Shown here one piece after another: positions 48,409 through 56,867 of a stretch of 64,000 nt of DNA. The stretch's first letter is position 1, and each line of letters begins with the position of its first letter. Source of the DNA: Thalassomonas actiniarum (lineage in GTDB: Bacteria; Pseudomonadota; Gammaproteobacteria; Enterobacterales; Alteromonadaceae); contig NZ_CP059735.1 in the NCBI RefSeq assembly GCF_000948975.2, forward strand, positions 4,340,001 to 4,404,000. The letters run 5' to 3'. Under the pieces are notes generated by a model. That model made no database searches. It was not told the DNA's origin and was given only the letters and a program-made list of their open reading frames with translations. The translations under genes and the position numbers were made by a program.

Positions 48409-48948
48409 TTACCCCCCCTCTACTTCCAAAGCATATTTTGCCGAGTACACCCCGTACATGCGGTTTTCTTTACCTATGCTGACGTGGTAAAACACCATAA
48501 TCACCAGCAATTCACCGTGGCTGGGGTCTATTGCCAGGGAGTAGTACTTGGTAAAACGTCCGCCTTCGGCCATTAATACCGCCATACAGCCAGCGGAAAT
48601 AGCAGAGGCTCCCCCAAGCCGGTATAAACCATCAAGAGTTGAGGTGGTAATACTAATGACGGTGCCGACACCGGGCAGCAAACCCGCCGGCCCTAAAATC
48701 CAGGGAATGGTATTACGTGCCGCCGCCCGCCGAAATAAATTGGCATAAGTATTCGCCTGGTTTCTGGTCAGTACTTTAGTGTCTACCGCTAATTTTTTAT
48801 CGCTACTGAGCTTGTCATATTCCGACCTTGAAATAATGGCATAGATATTATGCGGCAGGCCTGTTAGTGAAATGCCGGTTTTAGGGAATAACACCGAAAT
48901 TTGACTGCTAAAGCTCATGGGATCATTATCTTTAAAATAACCGCTCAT
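48409..48948 (-). CDS. Hypothetical protein with Gly-rich hydrophobic segment
   Basis: 179 residues from the ATG at 48948, which has an AGGAG ribosome site; an upstream in-frame start at 48984 lacks one. There is no signal peptide. A central stretch, AAARNTIPWILGPAGLLPGVGTVISITTSTLDGLYRLGGASAISAGC, is hydrophobic and Gly-rich, resembling membrane-inserting hairpins, and the C-terminus is beta-rich. The family is not recognised. It is divergent from the broken toxin-like gene at 49300, whose C-terminus has a similar Gly-rich character, so the two may belong to the same system. Confidence 0.6.
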   Translation of the reverse strand: MSGYFKDNDPMSFSSQISVLFPKTGISLTGLPHNIYAIISRSEYDKLSSDKKLAVDTKVLTRNQANTYANLFRRAAARNTIPWILGPAGLLPGVGTVISITTSTLDGLYRLGGASAISAGCMAVLMAEGGRFTKYYSLAIDPSHGELLVIMVFYHVSIGKENRMYGVYSAKYALEVEGG

Positions 48949-49299
48949 GATATCACTCCTGCTGCTGCAGTGAGAGGGAGGCATATACTGTCAAAAAGCG
49001 TAGAAGGCTATCTGGACTGCGTCAATGCTACCGCCATATTTAACCAAGGCGAAAAAGGCACAGGAGCTTTACAATAGAACAGCGGTTGAGCGATACCCGA
49101 AAAATCAGCTGCAAGACAGTATTTCCAGGATAAAAACCGTTTATTTATCGAACAATTATGCTGTAATAACATCAGCCAAAAAACAGGCGGCACAAAGGAA
49201 TAAAGATAAAGAGACGACAATAAAGCCAAGGTCAATTACCCGGCCCCGGCTATACTGAAAAACAAGCGAACGATAACTCAGTTTGAAAAGGATTTTGAC
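48949..49299. other. Gap between the divergent Gly-rich protein gene and the toxin-like gene
   Basis: 351 bp with no open frame that looks coding. It should hold promoters for both divergent genes; none could be identified confidently. Confidence 0.4.
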
Positions 49300-50295
49300 A
49301 TGAGTGAAATTATTCTCACCAACCAGCTGTTAAGCCGCCAGGCCTTTAAGGAACAATGCGGCATAGAGCTTAACCAGCTTAAAGATATTCATGGCCGCAC
49401 ACCGGAATTTGCTATTGGCAATACCCCTTACTTGCTAGAGCCTCCCTCCCCTGGCCATAACAATTCGAACGTGGCCGGGTTAAGCGCCCTGAACCAGCTT
49501 GCCCCTATGTATATTTCCCGGGACCTTGCTAATCTTTCATTGTCTATTGGCAGTGAAAATGTATTAGCCCTTGCTGAACTAAGAAAGAAACTATACGAGT
49601 TTGGTGTCGGTTCTATCGGGGCTTCCACCAGCTTTCACGGCGATCGGGTCAGCGGCTTCCTCAAAGCGGTACAAAACTACCAAGATGCTTTGATGCACTA
49701 CCGGGAGGCTATCGAAGCCAAATCTCCACATAAGCTGGCGGCAGAGTAAAAAGTCAATCATGCATATAAGGAATTACAGACTAAATTTCACCATGAAATG
49801 GAGTCGGTTACGGCCCAGGTAAAATCCCGGCGCGGTACCGCGCTCAGCAACCTGGACAGAAGCAAAAATATCGTCAGAAGCAGCCGTAATGTCGCTAAGC
49901 TGGATGTTACCAGCCAGGCACAAGCCAGTGAGCTGGTTCAATTTACCAAATACACTAAATTGTTAGGTAATGGTCTGGCCGTTATCGACTTTACCAGCCG
50001 GGTAGGTAATATCCAAAATACTCACAGAACTGGTGGTAACTGGCACAGGCAGTTATTTATTGAGTCTAGTGGGTTTGCAGCTAGTGCGGCTATTGGAACA
50101 GGCTTTTTAAAAGCTGGTGGTTATGGACTTGGGTTATTAATGGTATCTACTCCCATAGGCTGGGTCGGTTTAATTATAGGAGGAGCTCTTGTTGTCGGTG
50201 CCGCTGCAGGTGCTTCAATGACCACCAACTATATAATTACAAATGATGCCGGTGGTATCTACGGTTCACTTATGAATTGGATTACTTCATCATGA
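49300..50295 (+). pseudogene. Toxin-like protein gene interrupted by an in-frame TAA
   Basis: Two open stretches in the same frame (149 residues, then 181) are separated only by a TAA at 49747-49749. No other stop or frameshift occurs, so this is one 330-residue protein with a nonsense codon. The helix before the stop (YQDALMHYREAIEAKSPHKLAAE) runs on after it (KVNHAYKELQTKFHHEMESV). The C-terminal part (about 260-318) is a Gly/Ala-rich hydrophobic hairpin, with GLGLLMVSTPIGWVGLIIGG and ALVVGAAAGAS, like membrane-inserting toxins. The final TGA overlaps the next gene in an ATGA. The second part could restart at the ATG 49798, but its ribosome site is poor. The N-terminal family is not recognised. 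A sequencing error must be excluded. Confidence 0.7.
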
Positions 50296-50666
50296 CAGAA
50301 AGACAAATACTGGTCGCTTTTATTATTTTACTAAGCGTAATTACCGGAATATTCTTCGTGCTATTTGGCCAGATAACGGTAAGAAAACTTAGAAAAAACC
50401 CTAAAACAAAGGATGTCCTCGGACTAGAGTTTATGAGTGGCTGGGATATCCTGAACGCGGCGCAAGCCTTGGCTATGCCGAAGTGTTGGAGTAAGAAATT
50501 AGAAAAAAGCCCACTTTCCTCTATCAACGCTGATTCAACTTTACTATTTGAAAATACTAATAAGTTTGACCGGATACTTGCCGCTATTTTTTATTGGTTA
50601 TGGATGTTTACCGGATTTTCGGGTGCCATATTAATACTTATGAATACCTTTGGTTTCTTTGATTAA
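50292..50666 (+). CDS. Two-helix membrane protein, candidate immunity protein 1
   Basis: 124 residues with an N-terminal transmembrane helix (ILVAFIILLSVITGIFFVLFG), a conserved cytoplasmic-looking core (QITVRKLRKNPKTK, SGWDILNAAQALAMP, FENTNKFDRILAA) and a C-terminal helix (FYWLWMFTGFSGAILILM). The ATG at 50292 overlaps the TGA of the toxin-like gene (ATGA), the arrangement expected for coupled toxin-immunity pairs. It is a paralog of the next two genes. Function as immunity is inferred from context only. Confidence 0.75.
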   Translation: MTERQILVAFIILLSVITGIFFVLFGQITVRKLRKNPKTKDVLGLEFMSGWDILNAAQALAMPKCWSKKLEKSPLSSINADSTLLFENTNKFDRILAAIFYWLWMFTGFSGAILILMNTFGFFD

Positions 50667-50729
50667 GGCATAAAATATGACAGGACTTTAACATTACTAC
50701 ATTGATAGCCAATAAAGTTAGTGACTCAA

Positions 50730-51104
50730 ATGAATAATGCGACTTTAACTTTAGGGATAATACTTTGCTGTACGATAATATCATGGATACTTTTCATTCT
50801 TTTCGGACAGCTAACTGTTAAAAAGTTAATAAAAAATCCAGAGACAAAACATGAATTAGGCATGGAGCTTGTCAGTGGCCGGGACATTATCAATGTTGCC
50901 CAATCTCTTGCTTTACCAATCGCACTGATAAGGAAGTTTAAAAGAACACAAATGTCTTTCTTTTACTCCGATGCTGATTTGCTCATAAAACATACCAGCA
51001 AATTCGATCGCATTTTAGCTAAAATGTTTTATTGGACGTTTACGATAACAGGCATACTAATCGTAACTTGGGTTTGCTTAGTGACAACAGGTCTACTGGA
51101 ATAA
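50730..51104 (+). CDS. Two-helix membrane protein, candidate immunity protein 2
   Basis: 124 residues from the ATG at 50730 (an in-frame GTG at 50721 is also possible). It has the same layout as its neighbours, with LFGQLTVKKLIKNPETK, SGRDIINVAQSLALP and HTSKFDRILAKMFYW. It is the most diverged of the three paralogs. The KKLEKSPLS segment of the others is replaced by IRKFKRTQMS. Confidence 0.72.
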   Translation: MNNATLTLGIILCCTIISWILFILFGQLTVKKLIKNPETKHELGMELVSGRDIINVAQSLALPIALIRKFKRTQMSFFYSDADLLIKHTSKFDRILAKMFYWTFTITGILIVTWVCLVTTGLLE

Positions 51105-51144
51105 ATCAGCTTGTGAAGCAGCTTTCATACATCAGGTACCGGTG

Positions 51145-51519
51145 ATGAGCACATTTTCAAAGTTACTAGCTTTTGATGCTATCTTTATATTTTTGGCTTG
51201 TATCTTATATGTTCTGTTCGGACAAATAACGGTAAGAAAATTAAGGAAAAACCCCAAGACCAAAGATGCCTTAGGCATTGAGTATTCTAGTGGCTGGGAT
51301 ATTATTAATGTCGCACAGGCACTGGCAATGCCCCGGAGTTGGAGCCGAAAATTAGAAAAAAGTCCGCTTTCATACCTTTATGCAAATTCAGATTTATTAT
51401 TTGAAAATACAACTAAGTTTGATCAAGTGCTTGCCGCTGTTTTTTACTGGCTATTGACCATCTCAGGACTTTCGGCAGCATTATTACTGCTATTAAATGC
51501 TCTGGGATTATTGGATTAA
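51145..51519 (+). CDS. Two-helix membrane protein, candidate immunity protein 3
   Basis: 124 residues from the ATG at 51145 (preceded in frame by a GTG). It is close to the first paralog: LFGQITVRKLRKNPKTK is identical, followed by SGWDIINVAQALAMP, RKLEKSPLS and FENTTKFDQVLAA. The two terminal helices differ more than the core. It is the last of the tandem run. Confidence 0.74.
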   Translation: MSTFSKLLAFDAIFIFLACILYVLFGQITVRKLRKNPKTKDALGIEYSSGWDIINVAQALAMPRSWSRKLEKSPLSYLYANSDLLFENTTKFDQVLAAVFYWLLTISGLSAALLLLLNALGLLD

Positions 51520-51693
51520 AACATAAAGACGGTAGTGCTTTTACGATCCCACATAATTTTTTTACTGATGATCTCGCGCTCTTTACCCTATCTGCTCATT
51601 GTCATCTATGTCACTAAGTTACTGTTTAGTTGTTGTAAAAGCTTTATAATTACCGCTTAATGCTCCGTAAACCATCACTGTTAAGGCCAAAAC

Positions 51694-52113
51694 ATGAATA
51701 CCAAAATATACAAAAGAGTACTGTCGCTCACAGGTGACTTAATGGCGGCTGCTCAAGAGCAAAATCAAAAGAGATTTGATGGTTATTATTCAGAGTTAAA
51801 AAAACTGTGTGAAGAAAATGAAAATACCGATAAAGACCATCCGGTACAGTGGGAAACGTTAGCTGATTTTACCGATGACTTAGCATTAGCGATCACCATT
51901 TATGAACAAGCTTTAGTTAAGGCTGAAGCGATTAACTCTAAAGATTTTTGTTCATCCATTGGCTTTTCAATCGCCTCTTTGAAAGTCGAGCTGGGGGATA
52001 AAACCGGTGCGATTGCGCATTTAGAAAAAGCTAAAGTCAGCTGCAATAAAATTATCGATAAAGAATTAAAAGCTGAGATTCATAACTTATTAGAAGAGTT
52101 AAAGAGTTCATAA
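51694..52113 (+). CDS. Small TPR-like helical protein
   Basis: 139 residues, all helical by composition: KRVLSLTGDLMAAAQEQNQKRFDGYYSELKKLCEENE, VQWETLADFTDDLALAITIYEQALVKAEAI and a final repeat GDKTGAIAHLEKAKVSCNKI. It resembles a short tetratricopeptide family often seen downstream of polymorphic toxin genes. It may be a further accessory or immunity gene of the 49-51.5 kb block, or a chaperone. The function is not known. Confidence 0.7.
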   Translation: MNTKIYKRVLSLTGDLMAAAQEQNQKRFDGYYSELKKLCEENENTDKDHPVQWETLADFTDDLALAITIYEQALVKAEAINSKDFCSSIGFSIASLKVELGDKTGAIAHLEKAKVSCNKIIDKELKAEIHNLLEELKSS

Positions 52114-52128
52114 CAAAACGGTCCCAGA

Positions 52129-52320
52129 TTAAACGCAATTAAAGGCCTGAAGTTTTGGTGCAGTAGCGAAGTAAGTGGTTACCTGTTGGAGTTGTCCCTT
52201 CATGAAAGTTATAACCACAGCGATTCTTTTATCGCCAACTTTATCAAAATCATCTGTACTTCCACACAAGCCATCTGAACAACTCATTTTGTCGGAGCTG
52301 GTATCACTTTGATAGTAGTT
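52129..52320 (-). pseudogene. C-terminal remnant of an unidentified gene
   Basis: On the minus strand an open stretch bounded upstream by TAA (52321-52323) and ending in TAA (52129-52131) reads like protein: SDKMSCSDGLCGSTDDFDKV, GDKRIAVVITFMKGQLQQV and TTYFATAPKLQAFNCV. The only ATG (52287) gives 52 residues and has no clear ribosome site. The sequence looks like the end of an exported protein whose front is missing. The parent family is not recognised. Confidence 0.4.
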
Positions 52321-52340
52321 TTAACCGGCGCGGCAAAAGA

Positions 52341-52367
52341 AAGGCAGCATACCTTGTATGCTGCCTT
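52341..52367 (-). terminator. Terminator after the GH5 gene
   Basis: AAGGCAGCATAC-ctt-GTATGCTGCCTT, a perfect 12-bp stem followed on the minus strand by TTCTTTT, 36 bp after the GH5 stop. Confidence 0.8.
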
Positions 52368-52402
52368 GAGTTTTAGTGCATGAGCAAATTTACCCTGTTG
52401 TT

Positions 52403-55400
52403 TTACTGCGCTGAATTACTGTGAGTAATTTCAACCTTGCCTAATTGTGGGTGCCAAAAGCTACCGCCTGAAGTATTCAGTGGAAAAGTAACTTTCAGGT
52501 AACGGGCATTTTGCGCAATACCGCTAGCGCTATAAGTGACAGTTTCCCAATTACCGGCATTCACGCCTGCGTTATTTACCGTGGCATTATAAGTGCTGTA
52601 ATTAATACCATCGCTTGATAAAGCTATGGTGAAATCACCAACATTGTCGGTGCGCCAGAAATGGCTGGTCAAAGTAAAACCTGTGATACTGGCCTGTGTA
52701 TCATACACCAGGTATTCACTGGTGTTTGAGCTGCGTTTGATCCGGCTTACATCATTATCAAAATAGTGCGGGTTGCTGGCATCCAGTGTCAGATTAGGCG
52801 AATGATTATTGATCAAAGTAAAATCAGCTAACGGATCCGTCAAAGTGGTAAGCACTTCACCACCGTCATACATCACCACATTAGAGTAGCCGCTGGCACC
52901 CGAGCTATTTTTCGCCTTAACGCGATAATAATAGTTGGTATTGGCGGAGGTATTATTGTCTGAAAACAACTTGGGAACCGTAACATTGTTATGGCTGACA
53001 CCGGTCCAGTCGACAACATTTTGCACCATCATATCAGCGGCGGCGGTGCTGCCGTCGACTATGTTGCTGCCAACCACTTGCCAGCTGGCATTGTCTGCGG
53101 GTGTCCGGGTGCGTTCAATATCATAATGGCTGGCATTCACCACCCCCTGCCAGCGAATATCGCCAACATTGGTGACAGGTAATAAGGTTGGCGCAGAGGC
53201 CGGGGCTGAAATAGCGGGCTGTGCCAGCCCCTGAATTTCATAAGACTTTTGCCACACCAGATTGACCATATTAAATTCATCATAAGCGTTATTTTCACTG
53301 AAACCCGGCCAGTGATAGGCGCGTATGCCTTTCCATTCATCATGATCGAGGAAGCCGCCATAGGCGTCATGCTGTCTTAGGCTCCAGACCATAGCCCCCA
53401 ATGCGTTTTCAGCGATAACTTTATCCAGGGTATCTCGTACCTGGTCCGTACTTTCCAGACCAAATTCACCGATAAAAAATGGCTTACGTCCGGCTACCCA
53501 GTTAAAGTCGCGATAGAAACGCTCGGTAAATTCGCCGCCGTAATAATGATTAGAAATAAGATCAACATTGGGATCAACAATGGCGGCTTCGGAAATATTG
53601 ACATCTTTACCGTCTAATACCAGGTGATTGCTGTCGATGCTTTTAATATAAGCGGCCATTTCTGTAGTCCAGGCATCGGTGGTGTCTCTTAACTCATTGC
53701 CGGTTTCCCAGGCAAAAATGGCCGGGTCATCCTTATAAGGAATACCTGAAATGGTATTTACCCGGTTGAGCACATAAGAGACAATAGTTTTGTAATCCTG
53801 CTTCGCCTGGGCACTGCTCCACCAGTCAGCTGCGCTGATGCCGCGCATTTTTGCCAGATCCTGATAACCGCCCCAGTGAGACCAGTTGTCAATAAAAGGC
53901 AAGATAATACGCACACCATGCTGGTTGGCATAATTAAGCATGCGATCCATAGATACAAACAAGTCTTCGTCAAACACCAACTCGCCGTTACCATCAATAT
54001 TAATATGTACCTTAGTGCGCTCTGGCCGCTGATCATTGAATATAGACAATACATAGGTGCGGGTAACCTTGGCGCCCATGGCGGCTATGGTTTTTATGGC
54101 ATCTTCTTGTTCAAACGGGTCTATTACCCCCCAGTAGGGCGATTCCTGTACATGTAATTCAGGCACATTAAAAGAAACAAACTTAAATAAATCAGCGCCG
54201 TCATAAATGTTATTGCCGTCGCGGGTAATGTAATAATCAAAGCTGGTTTTAGCACTATATTGGGCTGGCACGGCTTTTGGCGCTGAGCCTCCAGATACCG
54301 GCCCCCCTTTTGCTATGTTGTCGCAACTATTGCCCGGATTGCTGACATATTTCAAAACCAGGTTACCTATTTGCGGATGCCAGGAACTGGCATCATCCGA
54401 GGTTAACGGATAAACCACTTTAATAAAATCGTAGCCCGGTGTTATATTCGCCAAAGCATAATCTACTTTTTCCCAGCTACCGTTACCAACACCATATTTA
54501 GTGTTATTAACATTTAGCGGCTGGTAGTTCACGCCGTCTTTTGACAGGTAAAACTCAATATCAAGCACGGTATTGTCGTTGCGCCAAAAATGGCTGGTGA
54601 GGGTAAATTCGCTGATATCCCCGTCAACCTTATAAATCATATATTCCTGATTTTTCAAAAAGCGCCATAACCTGGCGTCATCACCACCAAAATTGCCGGT
54701 ATTGGTGACATCCCGCAGCAAACCACCTGAGCCATGGTACATCTTGTTGTAGGTTTCCATGCCATCGGTGAGAGTTAAGGTAGCGCCGGGCGCAGAAGCA
54801 CAAGGGTCTACTGTGCCGTCGTCATAGTCGATGCTGATGTTACTGATCTGCGGATTCCAGGCATTGCCACCGGCAAGTACGGGAAAGATCACCTTTACAT
54901 ACTTAACGTCGCTCTGAGCAATACTGGCCGACAAATCAACCTGTTCCCAGTTGCCAGCGCCAACCCCCTGCAATGCTTTGCTAACGGTAAGGTTATTGTA
55001 GGAAACCCCGTCAGAGGAACCTTGTAAAATAAAGTCCCCGGTATTGGCTTCGGTGCGCCAAAAGTGGGCTGTTATCGCAACTTGGGAAATATCCCCTGTC
55101 AGGTTATAAACAACATACTCTGCACTATTGGTATTGCGTTTTATCCGGCCAGTATCATTGCCAAAATAACCGGCATTGCTGCTATCGATAGACAGATTAC
55201 CGGATGACTGCGACAGTTTAGTTAAATTGTCTAAGCTGTCGCTAAAATTGACCGTTTTCGCATATATCGGGCTGGTATGTAAAAGACCGGCAAGCAGTGC
55301 GCTTAGCGCAACCCTCCTGCCTGAACTAGCCACACCTGGTTTGTTTTTTAAGCCTGTTATTGTGGTAGGGTTAATTTTGCACTTGTTGTAATCGTTATAT

Positions 55401-55405
55401 TTCAT
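52403..55405 (-). CDS. Secreted GH5 glycoside hydrolase (mannanase-like) with three repeated accessory modules
   Basis: 1000 residues. A signal peptide (ALSALLAGLLHTSPIYAKT) precedes two tandem modules of about 150 residues (about 52-200 and 205-360), each with the HFWR...GVGxGNWExV...WxPQI pattern. A GH5 barrel follows at about 380-730: the acid/base Glu571 is in WETGNE and the nucleophile Glu647 in FFIGEFG. Then come a fibronectin-III-like domain (about 745-850) and a third copy of the module (about 860-995). The modules look carbohydrate-binding (discoidin-like). The barrel resembles endo-beta-1,4-mannanases, but the substrate is not proven. A LacI-type operator pair lies upstream. Confidence 0.88.
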   Translation of the reverse strand: MKYNDYNKCKINPTTITGLKNKPGVASSGRRVALSALLAGLLHTSPIYAKTVNFSDSLDNLTKLSQSSGNLSIDSSNAGYFGNDTGRIKRNTNSAEYVVYNLTGDISQVAITAHFWRTEANTGDFILQGSSDGVSYNNLTVSKALQGVGAGNWEQVDLSASIAQSDVKYVKVIFPVLAGGNAWNPQISNISIDYDDGTVDPCASAPGATLTLTDGMETYNKMYHGSGGLLRDVTNTGNFGGDDARLWRFLKNQEYMIYKVDGDISEFTLTSHFWRNDNTVLDIEFYLSKDGVNYQPLNVNNTKYGVGNGSWEKVDYALANITPGYDFIKVVYPLTSDDASSWHPQIGNLVLKYVSNPGNSCDNIAKGGPVSGGSAPKAVPAQYSAKTSFDYYITRDGNNIYDGADLFKFVSFNVPELHVQESPYWGVIDPFEQEDAIKTIAAMGAKVTRTYVLSIFNDQRPERTKVHINIDGNGELVFDEDLFVSMDRMLNYANQHGVRIILPFIDNWSHWGGYQDLAKMRGISAADWWSSAQAKQDYKTIVSYVLNRVNTISGIPYKDDPAIFAWETGNELRDTTDAWTTEMAAYIKSIDSNHLVLDGKDVNISEAAIVDPNVDLISNHYYGGEFTERFYRDFNWVAGRKPFFIGEFGLESTDQVRDTLDKVIAENALGAMVWSLRQHDAYGGFLDHDEWKGIRAYHWPGFSENNAYDEFNMVNLVWQKSYEIQGLAQPAISAPASAPTLLPVTNVGDIRWQGVVNASHYDIERTRTPADNASWQVVGSNIVDGSTAAADMMVQNVVDWTGVSHNNVTVPKLFSDNNTSANTNYYYRVKAKNSSGASGYSNVVMYDGGEVLTTLTDPLADFTLINNHSPNLTLDASNPHYFDNDVSRIKRSSNTSEYLVYDTQASITGFTLTSHFWRTDNVGDFTIALSSDGINYSTYNATVNNAGVNAGNWETVTYSASGIAQNARYLKVTFPLNTSGGSFWHPQLGKVEITHSNSAQ

Positions 55406-55615
55406 TGGTTAACCTTATTATTTTTTAGCCTGCTCCTGAGCAGAGCAAACTAAAGGGAGGTTTTGTTTAATCCGGCGATAAGCTCAATAAGCTGTAAGGC
55501 CTTTATAAACGGTACTTTTATAGTTGTTATTCCTTCCTATACCTCGACCAGCCATTAAACAGAAAAAATAAACACTCTTTAAAAGCAAGTCTTAGTAGTC
55601 ACTTTCGCAACGATT

Positions 55616-55658
55616 AAAATGTAACCGGTTACCACACAAAAGGCAACCGGTTACATTT
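55616..55658. promoter_or_regulatory. Paired ACCGGT palindromes upstream of the GH5 gene
   Basis: GTAACCGGTTAC at 55621-55632 and AACCGGTTAC at 55644-55653 lie in an overall inverted repeat (AAAATGTAACCGGTT ... AACCGGTTACATTTT). The central CCGG palindromes match the style of LacI-family operators for polysaccharide genes. As a single stem-loop with flanking T run it could also terminate transcription. No LacI gene for it is in the window other than the NagR-like one, whose sites differ. Confidence 0.6.
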
Positions 55659-55844
55659 TTGAGAGGAATGAAATTACCCCTGAATAAAACAATATTGCTG
55701 GGGCTTGTTTATCTTTGGGAGAGATTAAGGTTTTAAGCGATTTAGCACAGAACCCATGTTCAACAGAGAAGTGCGCCACCTATCATTTATTTCAGTTAAT
55801 TTTGAGGTGTTTTATGGGACAAAAATAAGAGATAAAAAATAGTT
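55659..55844. other. Gene-free stretch between the GH5 gene and the MarR-GNAT gene
   Basis: AT-rich sequence without a plausible gene. Together with 55406-55615 it separates two divergent units; the GH5 promoter is presumably in 55406-55615 but was not identified. Confidence 0.4.
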
Positions 55845-55874
55845 TTGACAAGATTATAAATTCACGACTAATAT
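55845..55874 (+). promoter_or_regulatory. Sigma-70 promoter of the MarR-GNAT operon
   Basis: -35 TTGACA (55845-55850), 18-bp spacer, -10 TAATAT (55869-55874). Confidence 0.7.
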
Positions 55875-55876
55875 AT

Positions 55877-55892
55877 CCGTAACTGGTTACGG
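55877..55892. promoter_or_regulatory. Operator at the transcription start of the MarR-GNAT operon
   Basis: Palindrome CCGTAACTGGTTACGG lies directly after the -10 box and spans the expected +1, where a bound repressor would block initiation. Autoregulation by the MarR domain of the first gene is the simplest reading. Confidence 0.6.
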
Positions 55893-55903
55893 AGTTTTGA
55901 AAA

Positions 55904-56866
55904 ATGAAATCATATAGCGAATTAGGTCATGTCGCATTAGGTACTGCATTGAGACATTTAGCAGCAGAAGTATCTAAAGATGCAGAAAAAACTTATGAAA
56001 AGTTCAATTTTGAAATTGACCCTAAATGGTTCCCTGTTTTTTATGTTTTGGCGTCTAAAGGTGCTGAATCAGTTGTAAATATCGCAAGAGAAATTAAACA
56101 CTCACACGTATCCGTAAGTAAAATTGTTAAGGAAATGAAAGCTTCGGATTTAATTGAAAGTTATAAATCTTCTGAAGACTCTCGCGTCACTCTGGTCAAG
56201 CTAAATAAGCGGGCACAAGATATGATCCCTGCAATGCAGCAGCAGTGTGACGCTGTTGATTTAGCAATGAAACGACTAACACAAGAGACAGGCGTTAACT
56301 TATGGGAAGCATTAACCGTAACTCACAGGCATTTGAAGTACCACCCGATAAGTTCGAGAGTTGACGACGAAAGTGGTGATAATAATATCCGAATTGTTGA
56401 TTATGCACCTATCTATCAAAACGCTTTTAAAGCATTAAATGTCGAGTGGATAAGCCAATTCTGGCAGTTGGAAAAACCTGACTTCGATGCATTAGACAAT
56501 CCCGAAGAGTATATATTAAATCAGTCAGGAGCCATTCTCATCGCACTGGATAATAGCACTCCTGTCGGCTGTTGCGCGTTAATAAAAATGGATAATCACA
56601 ATTATGAACTTGCCAAGATGGCAGTATCACCAAAAGCCCAAGGAAAAGGTATTGGTTTACTTTTAGGGCAAAAAATTATTGAAAGAGCCGGTTTATTAGG
56701 CGCTAAACGCCTTTATTTGGAAAGTAATAGCGTCTTAGCCCCAGCAATCAATCTATATACTAAATTAGGCTTTAAGCACATTAAAGGGGCAATATCGCCA
56801 TATGAACGGTGTAACGTGCAAATGGAACTGCATTTAAGCGATGTGCAACCTCGGCAGGGGAAATAA
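55904..56866 (+). CDS. Fused MarR regulator / GNAT acetyltransferase
   Basis: 320 residues: a MarR winged-helix domain (about 1-150, with VVNIAREIKHSHVSVSKIVKEMKASDLIESYKSSEDSRVTLVKL) joined to a GNAT domain (about 165-315) with the acetyl-CoA loop MAVSPKAQGKGIGLLLGQKIIERAG. Such fusions are known, but the substrates are mostly unknown. It forms an operon with the MerB-like gene, whose ATG begins two bases after this stop codon. It has its own promoter and palindromic operator. Base composition is lower in GC than the 26-48 kb region. Confidence 0.9.
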   Translation: MKSYSELGHVALGTALRHLAAEVSKDAEKTYEKFNFEIDPKWFPVFYVLASKGAESVVNIAREIKHSHVSVSKIVKEMKASDLIESYKSSEDSRVTLVKLNKRAQDMIPAMQQQCDAVDLAMKRLTQETGVNLWEALTVTHRHLKYHPISSRVDDESGDNNIRIVDYAPIYQNAFKALNVEWISQFWQLEKPDFDALDNPEEYILNQSGAILIALDNSTPVGCCALIKMDNHNYELAKMAVSPKAQGKGIGLLLGQKIIERAGLLGAKRLYLESNSVLAPAINLYTKLGFKHIKGAISPYERCNVQMELHLSDVQPRQGK

Positions 56867-56867
56867 G

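Noticed and set aside
49008-49258. Overlapping frames of about 75 residues on both strands in the gap before the toxin-like gene
   Set aside because: Neither has a ribosome site or family resemblance, and each is the other's antisense.
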